A DNA stretch of 10,275 bases from an uncultured Prevotella sp. (GCA_937906765.1 CALCUV010000033.1:1-10275), one strand, 5' to 3'; shown: positions 1 through 7,557, numbered from the stretch's first letter. Notes: generated by a model from the letters alone, not told the origin. A program made the numbers and translations.

Positions 1-40
1 TGAAGCATATGAAGAAGTAGAAGTTAAGAAAACTCTTTAA
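1..40 (+). CDS. 3' end of an unidentified + strand gene (partial)
   Basis: From base 2 the + strand reads 12 sense codons ending in TAA at 38-40, giving the tail EAYEEVEVKKTL. The other two + frames are closed by stops at 1-3 and 18-20. The highly charged tail looks like a normal protein C-terminus, and a strong + strand terminator hairpin begins 21 bases after the stop. Both facts suggest a real gene entering from the left and converging on the TonB receptor. Too little is present to name a family, and a 12-codon open frame can arise by chance. Confidence 0.4.
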   Translation, partial: EAYEEVEVKKTL

Positions 41-61
41 TCACGTAGTGAGATAATAGAT

Positions 62-109
62 AAAAGGCACGAGATATGAGACGTATTAGTCTTGTGTCTC
101 GTGCTTTTT
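62..109 (+). terminator. Intrinsic terminator, + strand orientation
   Basis: A 21-bp stem (62-82 with 89-109) closes a 6-base loop (GTATTA). The right arm ends in TTTTT at 105-109. Four of the pairs are G-T, which become G-U in + strand RNA but A-C mismatches in minus strand RNA, so the hairpin is tuned for transcripts read left to right. It probably ends the + strand gene that stops at base 40. It may also slow transcripts of the TonB receptor arriving from the right, since 17 Watson-Crick pairs remain and a TTTT run follows on that strand. Confidence 0.7.
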
Positions 110-159
110 AGTAATTAGTTTTTTATAGTATTATAGTCACTATAGTTTCTATAGACAAT

Positions 160-2502
160 TTAGAACTTCACTTTCAGCTCCGCCCCAAAGTGGCAGGGGA
201 TGCCGCGTTGTGCGTAACGGCGGTTCATGCTGTCGAAACGGAAGGTGTCATAATTCGTATCGGTGAGGTTCTTTCCCCAAAGGGTGAGTTGCATGTCGCG
301 AGCAAACTCAAGCGAGAGGTGAGCGCCGAGGGTGGCATAGAAATCTTGTTGGTGCGTATTGGCTTCGTCCCACATAATGTCGCCTGCGGCAAAGAGGTTT
401 GCGCCTAATGTCACGGCGTGAAGCACAGAAGAATTCAGCGGTTGGCGGAAATCAGCCGTAGCGCTCAAGGTGTGCTTGGGCACGTAAGGCACATAGTTGT
501 CCGTGCTGCGGAAGGTGGCGTGCGTAAATCCGTAATTCGTGTTTACGGTCAAGCGATTGTCCATCCAGCGAGTGCGAGCCGAGAGTTCAGCTCCGTAAGA
601 GCGACTCTTACCAGCATTTTTCACGTTGCGCCCCATACCACTTTCAGCAAAGTTCGCCACTTGCTGATCGCGTGTATCCATCCAAAAGGCAGTAGCATCC
701 AGTTGGAACGCCCCCTCACAGAAGTTGAAGTGACTACCCACCTCATAACTCCACGTTTGTTCGGGTTTGTAATAAAGAGTAGCCGCATCTGCAGGCGCAG
801 GAATATTTTCCTTCAAGCTGCTCAAGTTCTTTTCCACCATAGCTCCCGGCATGCCCATACCGGTCATCATGTTGTAACTGTAATCATAGACCTGCTGCAT
901 CATGTCTCCCTGAAGCATGCTCTGCGAAAGGTCGGAGTAAGCCTGGATATTGTAACCGCCCGAACGGTAGCCCTTAGAAACAGAGGCATATACGTTGCCG
1001 AGGTTCTGCTTAAAGTCATACTGGAGCGCGAGTTTCGGAAGCAACTGCCACGTGTCGTTATTCAACTTATCGTTCAACACAGGATTGCTCTGGAAAGGCA
1101 CTGGGCGACCCATCATGGCGAATTGGAAGTCGATAGGACTGGCTACGCCCGAACGAAGGTCGAGACGCTGGTAATCATAATCCAGTCGCAAACCTGCAGA
1201 AAGCGTCAGGCCGTTGCCAAATTTGTAAGACGACTGGTGGAAAAGCGCTGCGTTGGCCGCGGGTGTCTTCAAACTCGCACGGAAGGGGAGTTCGCTGCCC
1301 GTAAATCCGAGCGACATGGGCATACCTGCGGGAAGCACATTCTTAAATATATTATTGAGGTAGTCCACTCCGTCCTGATAGAAATCAACAGGGCAAGTGG
1401 TCTTCGCATGTTGGTACATGCCGTAAACGCCCGTAGTCCACTGCCAAGGCTTTCCGCCTTTGCTCTTTAGGGAGAACTCCTGACTGATGGTGTTCAACTT
1501 CTGGCGCTGGTCGAGCGAGAAGATGTCGGCAGCGATAAAGTCCTGGTCGATAAAGAGTCGGTCAGCCACGCGCTGGTATGCCGTAACGCTGTTGAGCGTA
1601 AAGTGAGGAGCGCGCCATGCAACACTCAATCCCGTATTAAAGACACTGCGACGGTACGTCGAAGGGCGATTCTGCGAGAGCGTTCCGAGATAGTCGGCAT
1701 AGGGTTCGTTTCCTTTCACGGCACCTTCGTAATAATAGGGGCAGGCGCCTTCATAACTCTGCTCGTAAGAGGCGGTGAAGTCAAAGCGAAGCGCATGTGA
1801 GGGGCGGAAACTCATACGGAGTTTTCCGCCTCCGGCATCGCTGAAGTCGGCATGCTTGCCTGTTGTCGCGTTCTTGAAGAATCCCTCTTCGCCATTGTAA
1901 TAACCTGTGAGCGAGATGCCGAAGTTGTCCGACGGATGCAGGAATGTGGTGAACGAAGCCGAGCGTCCGCCGTTGCGAGTGCTACCCCCGAGGGAGAGTT
2001 CCGTACCTGAATTGCGCAAAGGGTCAGAAGTATAAACGCGAATTACGCCCCCCATCGTGTTACGTCCGTAAAGCGTGGCCTGAGGTCCGCGAAGCACGTC
2101 CACACGTTCGATATCCGTGAACGAGAAGTCGTAAGCGCTCTTGTCAACATACGCAATGTTATCTACATAAAGACCTACGGCGGGCGTGTTCATACGACTG
2201 CCGATACCGCGAATATAAACCGCAGAGGTGTAACGGCTGCCGTAGTCGGGCATAAAGAAGTTGGGCGTGAGGGCTGAGAGTCCCTTAAGACTGGTCACCT
2301 GTAATTGCTCCAACTCTTTGCCACTATAGATATTCGCCGAGAGTGGTTGCTTGCGGAGTTGCGTAGTTTGCTTAGGCGTAGCCACAACGATGGCTTCTTC
2401 CAAGTTAATCACCCGCGAACTATCGACTTCCGTGGTCGTTACAGAAGCTTTTGCGCCCGAGGTAGCGAGTAGCGCAGCAAGAAAAACGAGAGATTTTTGC
2501 AT
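160..2502 (-). CDS. TonB-dependent outer-membrane receptor, methionine-rich, ligand unknown
   Basis: This is a 780-residue outer-membrane active transporter energised by TonB-ExbB-ExbD. A signal peptide covers about residues 1-19, with likely cleavage after AKA. A possible TonB box (EEAIVVATPK) lies near residue 35. The plug domain spans about 50-160 and includes YIRGIG and the family signature RGPQATLYGRNTMGG (138-152). The rest is the barrel, ending in phenylalanine as outer-membrane barrels do. It has no carboxypeptidase-like N-terminal extension and no SusD neighbour, so a SusC glycan importer is unlikely. Residues 529-555 contain eight methionines, and further pairs lie at 394/396 and 463/464. 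Four cysteines (254, 370, 595, 770) are present. These could serve metal or haem-like ligand binding, but that is inference. The start is supported by the signal peptide and by a promoter about 50 bases upstream. Confidence 0.93.
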   Translation of the reverse strand: MQKSLVFLAALLATSGAKASVTTTEVDSSRVINLEEAIVVATPKQTTQLRKQPLSANIYSGKELEQLQVTSLKGLSALTPNFFMPDYGSRYTSAVYIRGIGSRMNTPAVGLYVDNIAYVDKSAYDFSFTDIERVDVLRGPQATLYGRNTMGGVIRVYTSDPLRNSGTELSLGGSTRNGGRSASFTTFLHPSDNFGISLTGYYNGEEGFFKNATTGKHADFSDAGGGKLRMSFRPSHALRFDFTASYEQSYEGACPYYYEGAVKGNEPYADYLGTLSQNRPSTYRRSVFNTGLSVAWRAPHFTLNSVTAYQRVADRLFIDQDFIAADIFSLDQRQKLNTISQEFSLKSKGGKPWQWTTGVYGMYQHAKTTCPVDFYQDGVDYLNNIFKNVLPAGMPMSLGFTGSELPFRASLKTPAANAALFHQSSYKFGNGLTLSAGLRLDYDYQRLDLRSGVASPIDFQFAMMGRPVPFQSNPVLNDKLNNDTWQLLPKLALQYDFKQNLGNVYASVSKGYRSGGYNIQAYSDLSQSMLQGDMMQQVYDYSYNMMTGMGMPGAMVEKNLSSLKENIPAPADAATLYYKPEQTWSYEVGSHFNFCEGAFQLDATAFWMDTRDQQVANFAESGMGRNVKNAGKSRSYGAELSARTRWMDNRLTVNTNYGFTHATFRSTDNYVPYVPKHTLSATADFRQPLNSSVLHAVTLGANLFAAGDIMWDEANTHQQDFYATLGAHLSLEFARDMQLTLWGKNLTDTNYDTFRFDSMNRRYAQRGIPCHFGAELKVKF

Positions 2503-2541
2503 AAGTGTGTTTCAAAAGTTAAGTGGATTGGGGCAATAAAA

Positions 2542-2590
2542 AAATTGCGACTGCAAAGTTACTTGCAATCGCAATTTTACGCAATCGTAA
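2542..2590. promoter_or_regulatory. Operator-like array of three short dyads before the TonB receptor
   Basis: A near-perfect inverted repeat has arms 2542-2556 (AAATTGCGACTGCAA) and 2563-2577 (TTGCAATCGCAATTT), with 14 of 15 positions complementary and a 6-base centre. Each arm is itself a dyad: TTGC-GACT-GCAA at 2545-2556 and TTGC-AATC-GCAA at 2563-2574. A third dyad follows at 2577-2590 (TTACG-CAAT-CGTAA). Their centres are 18 and 15 bp apart. The array covers the putative promoter, which fits a repressor operator. On the minus strand the large repeat is followed by a T run (+ strand A run at 2538-2544), so it also resembles a terminator. However, the predicted start of transcription lies inside the left arm, so the hairpin would not be transcribed whole from this promoter. 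Confidence 0.6.
2554..2584 (-). promoter_or_regulatory. Bacteroides-type promoter of the TonB receptor gene
   Basis: The minus strand carries TAACTTTG (2561 to 2554), an exact match to the Bacteroides -7 element TAnnTTTG. It is preceded after 20 bases by ATTG, with TTG at 2584-2582, close to the -33 element TTTG at the usual 19-21 base spacing. Transcription would start roughly at 2545-2550, leaving a leader of about 45 bases before the ATG at 2502. The -7 element sits at the centre of the inverted repeat listed separately, so a protein bound there would block polymerase. Confidence 0.6.
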
Positions 2591-2755
2591 TATGTTATGA
2601 ATTTTTAACAATAAGAAGGGGTGAAAACTCTATTACTCTTGCGCGCGCTTAAGTTTCTAATTGGAGGCACAAAGAGTAGCTTTGTTTTTCGTAAAAGGGA
2701 TGTTGTAAAAACCTATTCGTTTTGAGGGAAAATCCCTTGATTTATGCCCATCACA

Positions 2756-4144
2756 TTATCCCTTCTTTCCAAATGGAATAGAGATGCCGAAGGTGAAATT
2801 TGCATTCAAGTTGTTTGTGGGCACAAACTGGGGAGTGACCTTAGTAATCATGTAGTCGCTACCCAAGAACATAGAGAAACCCACAGGGTGGAAGTTGAGC
2901 ATCCATCCCAAACTTGAGCCGTAGGTTGATACACCATAGTTGACAGATGCTTCAAACCATTTAAGCGGTGCTACATTAACAAAACCGCGAACGTCATACC
3001 ATCCAGCAACGTCACTAAAGCGGTTGCTATAGAGCAAACCTACGGAAAGCGGCTTGTAGAAGGGCATGTCATATTCAGCACCTAAATACATCGTAGCGGC
3101 TAAGTTGGTGTTCACACTTACTGCATTTTTTCCGTCGGGGTAGAGGTCAATCATTTCTTCGGCATCGTCAATGATGGCATCCACTTGGTCTTCAACGCTG
3201 GTTTCAAAGTCGTCAACGTCAATTTCCTTAAATCCGTCGAAAGTTACCGTTTTGTCCAAGGTTTTGGCTTTAATAGCTTTGCCCCATTTGATGAATCCTA
3301 AGTCAACAAGTGAAGCCGAAACTCTCAATCCGTCAACAAAATCTTTACAGTCATAGGTAGCACCCAAATCGACTGCAAATCCAGAGGCGCTGAGGCTGTT
3401 GAGTTCTACATCCAAATCCTCAATGAGTCCGTCCTTATCCAGTTTCCAACTGGGTTGACCAAATGTAGCGAGTGTTCCTGATGCATGCGAACGAGCTTCC
3501 CATACGTCGTTTTGCAACTTAAGGTCCATCCTGTCAACGTTGAAGTCGGCATATCCCAACCCAATGAGGTACTTGAGGTTGGCTCCGACGCGCAAGTTTT
3601 CGATAACTTCGCGTGAGTGACCAATAGTGAGGGCAGCGTAGTTCATTGAATGTACGTCAATGCCTGAGAAGGAATATTGATCGCGTGAGAGTCCCTGCTT
3701 CATGAATTCAAATAATCCCTTGGGGAGTTTGATGTTCGTTTGCGAGCGTAAGGTCACGTTGAACGTGTTATAACCTCCCCATGCCTTAAAACCGAGGGCG
3801 AGAAGTGTCATGTCAACATTCGTTCCAATCTTAGTGGTTGAAGGCAATCCGCTTAAGAATTCATTGGCATCCACAGATTTATGCATGAATGTCACCAACT
3901 CATTATCGCCATGAGGATAAAGAAAATCGGTGAGTCCTGCATTACTGTTTACAGAGAAACTCATATTGCCGAATGCAGGTAAGCTGATGAAATTACGCTC
4001 AGGGTTCATGGCAGGATTGATCAACGTGTTGTGAAAAGTTCCCTCCATGAAGTAGGCCGACTTCGCCGTTTGTGCTTCAGTGTTTGCTGTGGAAAATGCG
4101 ATGGCTAGAGTCGTAGCTATATATTTAATGTGCTTCATCATCAT
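2756..4144 (-). CDS. DUF5723-type outer-membrane beta-barrel protein
   Basis: A 462-residue protein with a signal peptide at residues 1-24 (likely cleavage after NTEA, before QTAKS). The early segment YFMEGTFHN...NPAMNPERNFISLP (31-56), followed by SNAGLTDFLYP, matches what I recall of DUF5723, a Bacteroidota family predicted to form outer-membrane barrels. The rest alternates short hydrophobic strands with glycines and ends in a strand (NANFTFGISIPFGKKG). An acidic insert at about 302-338 (IDVDDFETSVEDQ, IIDDAEEMIDLYPD) is probably a large loop. The only cysteine is at 266. The function is unknown. The gene starts 7 bp after the stop of the lipoprotein gene, so the two are surely co-transcribed and their products may act together. 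The start is the first of three consecutive ATG codons; the second or third is equally possible. No convincing terminator follows. Confidence 0.82.
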   Translation of the reverse strand: MMMKHIKYIATTLAIAFSTANTEAQTAKSAYFMEGTFHNTLINPAMNPERNFISLPAFGNMSFSVNSNAGLTDFLYPHGDNELVTFMHKSVDANEFLSGLPSTTKIGTNVDMTLLALGFKAWGGYNTFNVTLRSQTNIKLPKGLFEFMKQGLSRDQYSFSGIDVHSMNYAALTIGHSREVIENLRVGANLKYLIGLGYADFNVDRMDLKLQNDVWEARSHASGTLATFGQPSWKLDKDGLIEDLDVELNSLSASGFAVDLGATYDCKDFVDGLRVSASLVDLGFIKWGKAIKAKTLDKTVTFDGFKEIDVDDFETSVEDQVDAIIDDAEEMIDLYPDGKNAVSVNTNLAATMYLGAEYDMPFYKPLSVGLLYSNRFSDVAGWYDVRGFVNVAPLKWFEASVNYGVSTYGSSLGWMLNFHPVGFSMFLGSDYMITKVTPQFVPTNNLNANFTFGISIPFGKKG

Positions 4145-4151
4145 TCGTTAT

Positions 4152-7100
4152 TTATAAGTCTTCTAAATTAGTATCAAAATCACCGATAACTTCCAATACG
4201 ACGTTGGTGATATGTACACCCTGTTCTGGCGTTAAAGGTTTACCACCCACTGTTTGGTCAGCATCGCCCTTAATCAAGAGGTTTAGTTTGTCTAATTTGT
4301 GGAGCACGTGTCCTTGACTCTTGATGACGATGACAACTTCTTCACCGGGATTTTCCGCAGTGTCAGCAGCGTCTATCTTTTCGCCATTACCAGCCCCAAC
4401 AGTTACAGCTTGAACTTCCACTCCCTCAATGATTTTTCCGTGAATGTCGATAGGCTCAGCAGTGAGTGTCAATCCGACGGGGATGGTGTTACGGATGTTC
4501 ATCTTTGCTTTTACCCCAATGTTGGCAAAGTGTTGAAGAGGATCGGCAAGGTCTTTGTTCAAGTCCTCTACGACTTCTGTATATTCGATATGAATACTAT
4601 CAAATGAGAGCGGAACGACAATGTCGTAAGCGGGGTGGAACACCATTTCTTTTGACAGGTCAACAAAGTGCGTTGTGCCAGTGTTGACGGTCGGAATGAT
4701 TTCAATGTCTAATGCGTTAGGTATTTGCTTGAGCAAGTTGCTGAGTTCTGGCACCACGATGTTCTTATAACCTTCCATCGCAGTGGGTTTGTTGGTCAAC
4801 AAGAACTTCAAATCGCGCGTAACAACTTCCTCATTGATATATTCAGCAGGGTCAAGGGTGAACTTTGTGTTTACACGAGAAGTTTCAATAGCCTTGTTCT
4901 GGTCGTCCTTACCAATCAGTGTCAAATCCATGTCAACAGGAACGCCCACGGGGTTATCAATGGTGAACATGATTTGAGGATCGGAGAGTTTGACAGAGTT
5001 AACCTTATCCTTCAAGAAGTCAAGGTCTTCTCCAAGGTCGAAGTCTATACTTTCGTGAATGGAATCAATTTCGCCACAATAGATACCGCTGAACTTCTTA
5101 ATGTCAATTTCTGCGATGTTGATGTTGACGTCGATGGAGACATCCTTACCTAAGATGGTGGAGTGCATTTCTGTTTCGTCAATATAGGCTTCTCCTTCGA
5201 TGGGTAACTCTGTGTCATACTTCAAGTAGCGACTCTTTTCGGAACCAATTTCCAATTCCATACCATTGGGGAACTCTTTTCCGTCAAAGACAATCTTCTT
5301 GGCCTTCAACTTAATCTCCATTTTCTTTTCTTGTGGGTTATAGGCGGCCACCACTTTAAGAGTGTCATCCTTTATCGTTACTCTTGGGTCTGCGCTAATC
5401 ACTTCCAAGAAAGAAGGCATCACAACATTCATATCCAAATGAACATCCGTGTTAATGTCTTCCGTTCCTGTCATTTCTATACTAAGCGTGATGGGCACTT
5501 CTTTTGAGAACTCGATGCTATTGATTCTTTCAATTTCCTCATCAATTTTTTCGTCGAGGGTGAAGGAAGTATGCTCAGTGATTGTTTCATGGATGGTTTC
5601 AGTTATTACGACTGCGTCATCTATATGCAAGTGGGTTTCTGCCATCGTGAAGATGACATTCTTGTCCTTGAGTGTTTCCAGAGTGGAATTCAACGACTTT
5701 AATTTAGCCTCGCCAAGCTTCAAATTACCATCATTAGAGACAGCGCTGATAGTGGCTGTTGCATTCAAGTCGCAATGTTCGTCTTCCACCTTCGTGTAAA
5801 CATTAATGCGGTCAAGCGCAAGACTCCATTTAAAACCGTTAAGTTTGTTGATGTCGCTAATAAAGAACGCATGTTCGGCCTTGTCGTAAGTGACGCCTTC
5901 GGGATACTTACAATGCGACAAGTCTAAAACGAAGTTTTCGGGGAAGGTGAGTTTGAGTTGACTGCCTTTCTTTAAATTGAAGGGCGCAAAACCTCCGTCT
6001 CCAATATTAGTGGTGAATTGAATGATGCTATTGGCTGCGTTAAATTCAATAAACTCAACCTCATTGATATGTTTAAGGTTGTTGAAGTGGGCTGAGAAGT
6101 CAAAGGTCAGGGGTTCGAATTCTACGTCAATATCGTTGGTGCTACCCTGGGCATCTTCGAATGTAACTTTGTGATTCATTTCAACAATGAATTTGAATGC
6201 ACTTAAGTCGGTCTGCGCAGAAACATCGACGGTGCCGTTCAAATCATAGTCAACCTGGTAAGTGATATTGTCATTCAACAAAATTTTGCCGTTACTTTGT
6301 TTAGAACCTAAATTAACGATTTCCTGGATATAGAATTGTACATACTCTTCGTCGCTTTTCGCTTCAATGCCTGTGATGTTAACCGTACGCTTATCTGCAG
6401 AAAGCGAATATTTGCTTGCATTAAGGGCAGACTTGTCCAATCCGAGGACAAAACCTTCGGGGAAGGTGGCACTGAATGAAATAGTCCTTTTAACCCCACT
6501 TAAAATTTGGGGATTGCTGATTTTAAAACGGATTAAGTTGTTCAGCGTGATGTTAGAAATCTCTTTGATTTCCTTCGGTAAGTCATACTCAAGTTGGAAC
6601 CCAACTAGCTGAGTCCCTGTGCTTGCTTTATGGTTGATGGGTAAGGAAATCTGTTGATTGCTTCCCAATTCCTTCAAGTTTTCAATCTCTGCCTTTAGTT
6701 CAGGGGTGAGCAAGTCAGTAGGCACATTTGTTCCTAATCGAGGAAGTGAAGCGTTCAAGTCCTCAATAGATACTTCGTCGATACCAAAATTCTGTTGCTC
6801 AACAACTTCATTAAGAACGGCCTCGTCAATAGTGACCTCATCAAACTGGAATGTGGTGTTGTGCGTGATGGGGTCAATGTTAATTTTGATGGGGTCAATA
6901 TCTATGTCTATGGGGTCAATAACATCTGTCTTCTTAATACTATAAACTCCGTTGAGATTTTCCAAGATGTCAATGTCATTCACATCAATGAGCGAGTCAA
7001 GCAATATGGGCTTGAAATTACTGACTGGCAGGGTGATTTTATTGCCCGAAATGGTAACATCCAAAAGGATATCCTTGTTGAGGTCGTAGTCATCTTGTAC

Positions 7101-7160
7101 ACACCCACAACAAAGAATTAAACTTCCCAAGAGGAACTTTGTTGCATTTTTCTTCAACAT
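4152..7160 (-). CDS. Large acidic surface-lipoprotein candidate, function unknown
   Basis: A 1002-residue protein not assigned to a named family. The N-terminus is a lipoprotein signal: a basic MLKKNATKF start, a hydrophobic core, then LILCCGC, with Cys20 after glycine the likeliest lipidated residue. The residues after it, VQDDYD, resemble the acidic export signal that sends Bacteroidota lipoproteins to the cell surface. The mature protein is strongly acidic and looks beta-rich, with no transmembrane segments. An IDPI-type heptad is repeated three times at 81-101. Two segments around 233-243 (FPEGFVLGLDK) and 406-415 (FPENFVLDLS) look like copies of one module. Stretches near 733-750 (TIDNPVGVPVDMDLTLIG) and 888-903 (NIRNTIPVGLTLTAEP) look like another pair and recall LEA14/WHy-like beta sandwiches, though this is only a resemblance. 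It is first in an operon with the DUF5723 barrel gene. It could be an adhesin, binding protein or barrel partner; nothing seen decides. Confidence 0.8.
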   Translation of the reverse strand: MLKKNATKFLLGSLILCCGCVQDDYDLNKDILLDVTISGNKITLPVSNFKPILLDSLIDVNDIDILENLNGVYSIKKTDVIDPIDIDIDPIKINIDPITHNTTFQFDEVTIDEAVLNEVVEQQNFGIDEVSIEDLNASLPRLGTNVPTDLLTPELKAEIENLKELGSNQQISLPINHKASTGTQLVGFQLEYDLPKEIKEISNITLNNLIRFKISNPQILSGVKRTISFSATFPEGFVLGLDKSALNASKYSLSADKRTVNITGIEAKSDEEYVQFYIQEIVNLGSKQSNGKILLNDNITYQVDYDLNGTVDVSAQTDLSAFKFIVEMNHKVTFEDAQGSTNDIDVEFEPLTFDFSAHFNNLKHINEVEFIEFNAANSIIQFTTNIGDGGFAPFNLKKGSQLKLTFPENFVLDLSHCKYPEGVTYDKAEHAFFISDINKLNGFKWSLALDRINVYTKVEDEHCDLNATATISAVSNDGNLKLGEAKLKSLNSTLETLKDKNVIFTMAETHLHIDDAVVITETIHETITEHTSFTLDEKIDEEIERINSIEFSKEVPITLSIEMTGTEDINTDVHLDMNVVMPSFLEVISADPRVTIKDDTLKVVAAYNPQEKKMEIKLKAKKIVFDGKEFPNGMELEIGSEKSRYLKYDTELPIEGEAYIDETEMHSTILGKDVSIDVNINIAEIDIKKFSGIYCGEIDSIHESIDFDLGEDLDFLKDKVNSVKLSDPQIMFTIDNPVGVPVDMDLTLIGKDDQNKAIETSRVNTKFTLDPAEYINEEVVTRDLKFLLTNKPTAMEGYKNIVVPELSNLLKQIPNALDIEIIPTVNTGTTHFVDLSKEMVFHPAYDIVVPLSFDSIHIEYTEVVEDLNKDLADPLQHFANIGVKAKMNIRNTIPVGLTLTAEPIDIHGKIIEGVEVQAVTVGAGNGEKIDAADTAENPGEEVVIVIKSQGHVLHKLDKLNLLIKGDADQTVGGKPLTPEQGVHITNVVLEVIGDFDTNLEDL
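6868..6920. repeat. Three copies of ATGGGGTCAAT at 21-bp spacing, inside the lipoprotein gene
   Basis: The 11-mer ATGGGGTCAAT begins at 6868, 6889 and 6910 on the + strand, exactly 21 bp apart. The period is seven codons, so the frame is kept. It encodes the heptads IDPIDID, IDPIKIN and IDPITHN at residues 81-101. The bases between the cores have diverged, which suggests an older tandem duplication or selection for the protein repeat rather than recent slippage. Confidence 0.8.
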
Positions 7161-7386
7161 ATGATAATTGGTTTTTAGGATTTACGTTTTAGTCTTATTG
7201 CAAAATAAGTTAAAATTTGTGTAAAATGTGTTCTATTTTGCAAAAATATGCAATAAAATGTTACTTATGAGGGATTGTGACGATTTTCTTTTGTCAACAC
7301 TTGTGTTTTTTATTATTTGAGTTTGTGATTTTCCTTTTCACCCCTCAATAATAACGGATAGAATCTGTAGTGAAACAAACCCTTAA
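7161..7386 (-). other. AT-rich upstream region of the lipoprotein-barrel operon
   Basis: These 226 bases before the lipoprotein start are very AT-rich and hold no gene that I can see. The operon promoter should lie here. The best match to a Bacteroides -7 element on the minus strand is TATTTTTG (7248 to 7241), but no TTTG or TTG sits 19-21 bases upstream, so I do not call it as a promoter. The 10-base palindrome TTTTGCAAAA at 7236-7245 overlaps it, and similar TTGCAA(A) words recur at 7198-7206 and 7248-7254. No Shine-Dalgarno sequence precedes the ATG at 7160, as is usual in this phylum. Confidence 0.4.
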
Positions 7387-7557
7387 ATGCAACGAACAAT
7401 TAGTGAGTTAAGGATGCCTATAAGAGATATTGTTTTTCCTAAAATAGATACAATTTTGATGGTTACTGATGGACGTAAGGTTAGGTTTGATTTTCAGCCG
7501 AAAAAGCTTGATTGGCGGAGAAAAAGGGTAGTTTCAGGAGGGTGTTGGAGAACATAA
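7387..7557 (+). CDS. Doubtful 56-residue + strand reading frame
   Basis: An ATG at 7387 opens 56 codons ending in TAA at 7555-7557, the only sizeable frame in the 493-bp gap between the lipoprotein gene and aat. The product begins MQRTISELRMPIRDIVFPK and ends in a basic, tryptophan-containing tail (LDWRRKRVVSGGCWRT). It has no signal peptide or membrane segment. The stretch DTILMVTDGRKVRFDFQP reads like a beta hairpin and faintly recalls the start of DUF2442 proteins, so this may be a small protein or a remnant of a larger gene. Its AGA/AGG codons and opposite strand set it apart from its neighbours. A TAA directly precedes the ATG, so it cannot extend upstream. It could be chance. Confidence 0.3.
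   Translation: MQRTISELRMPIRDIVFPKIDTILMVTDGRKVRFDFQPKKLDWRRKRVVSGGCWRT

Noticed and set aside
132..144. 13-bp palindrome TATAGT-C-ACTATA just after the TonB receptor stop
   Set aside because: It is short and AT-only apart from three bases, in a stretch of repeated TATAG words, so it is likely chance or low complexity.
418..1470. A 350-codon open frame on the + strand inside the TonB receptor gene
   Set aside because: It is antisense to a clear TonB receptor, and its product is rich in Arg, His and Val with no recognisable domain. Long antisense frames are common opposite such genes.
2542..2577. The large inverted repeat before the TonB receptor as a terminator of the upstream operon
   Set aside because: The minus strand does show a stem followed by T residues, and a dual role cannot be excluded. 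However, the exact promoter match at its centre and the third dyad outside it fit an operator better.
2669..2689. Hairpin ACAAAG-AGTAG-CTTTGT followed by a T run on the + strand
   Set aside because: The stem is only 6 bp and AT-rich, and no + strand gene precedes it.
2725..2737. AGGGA-AAA-TCCCT hairpin as terminator of the DUF5723 gene
   Set aside because: The stem is only 5 bp and no T run follows it directly on the minus strand.
4725..5153. A 142-codon + strand frame opposite the lipoprotein gene, with several similar shorter ones
   Set aside because: These are shadows of a strongly coding minus strand frame, with no signal, domain or start context of their own.
7241..7248. Minus strand TATTTTTG as the promoter of the lipoprotein-barrel operon
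   Set aside because: It matches the Bacteroides -7 element, but no TTTG or TTG lies 19-21 bases upstream, and such words are frequent by chance in this AT-rich stretch.
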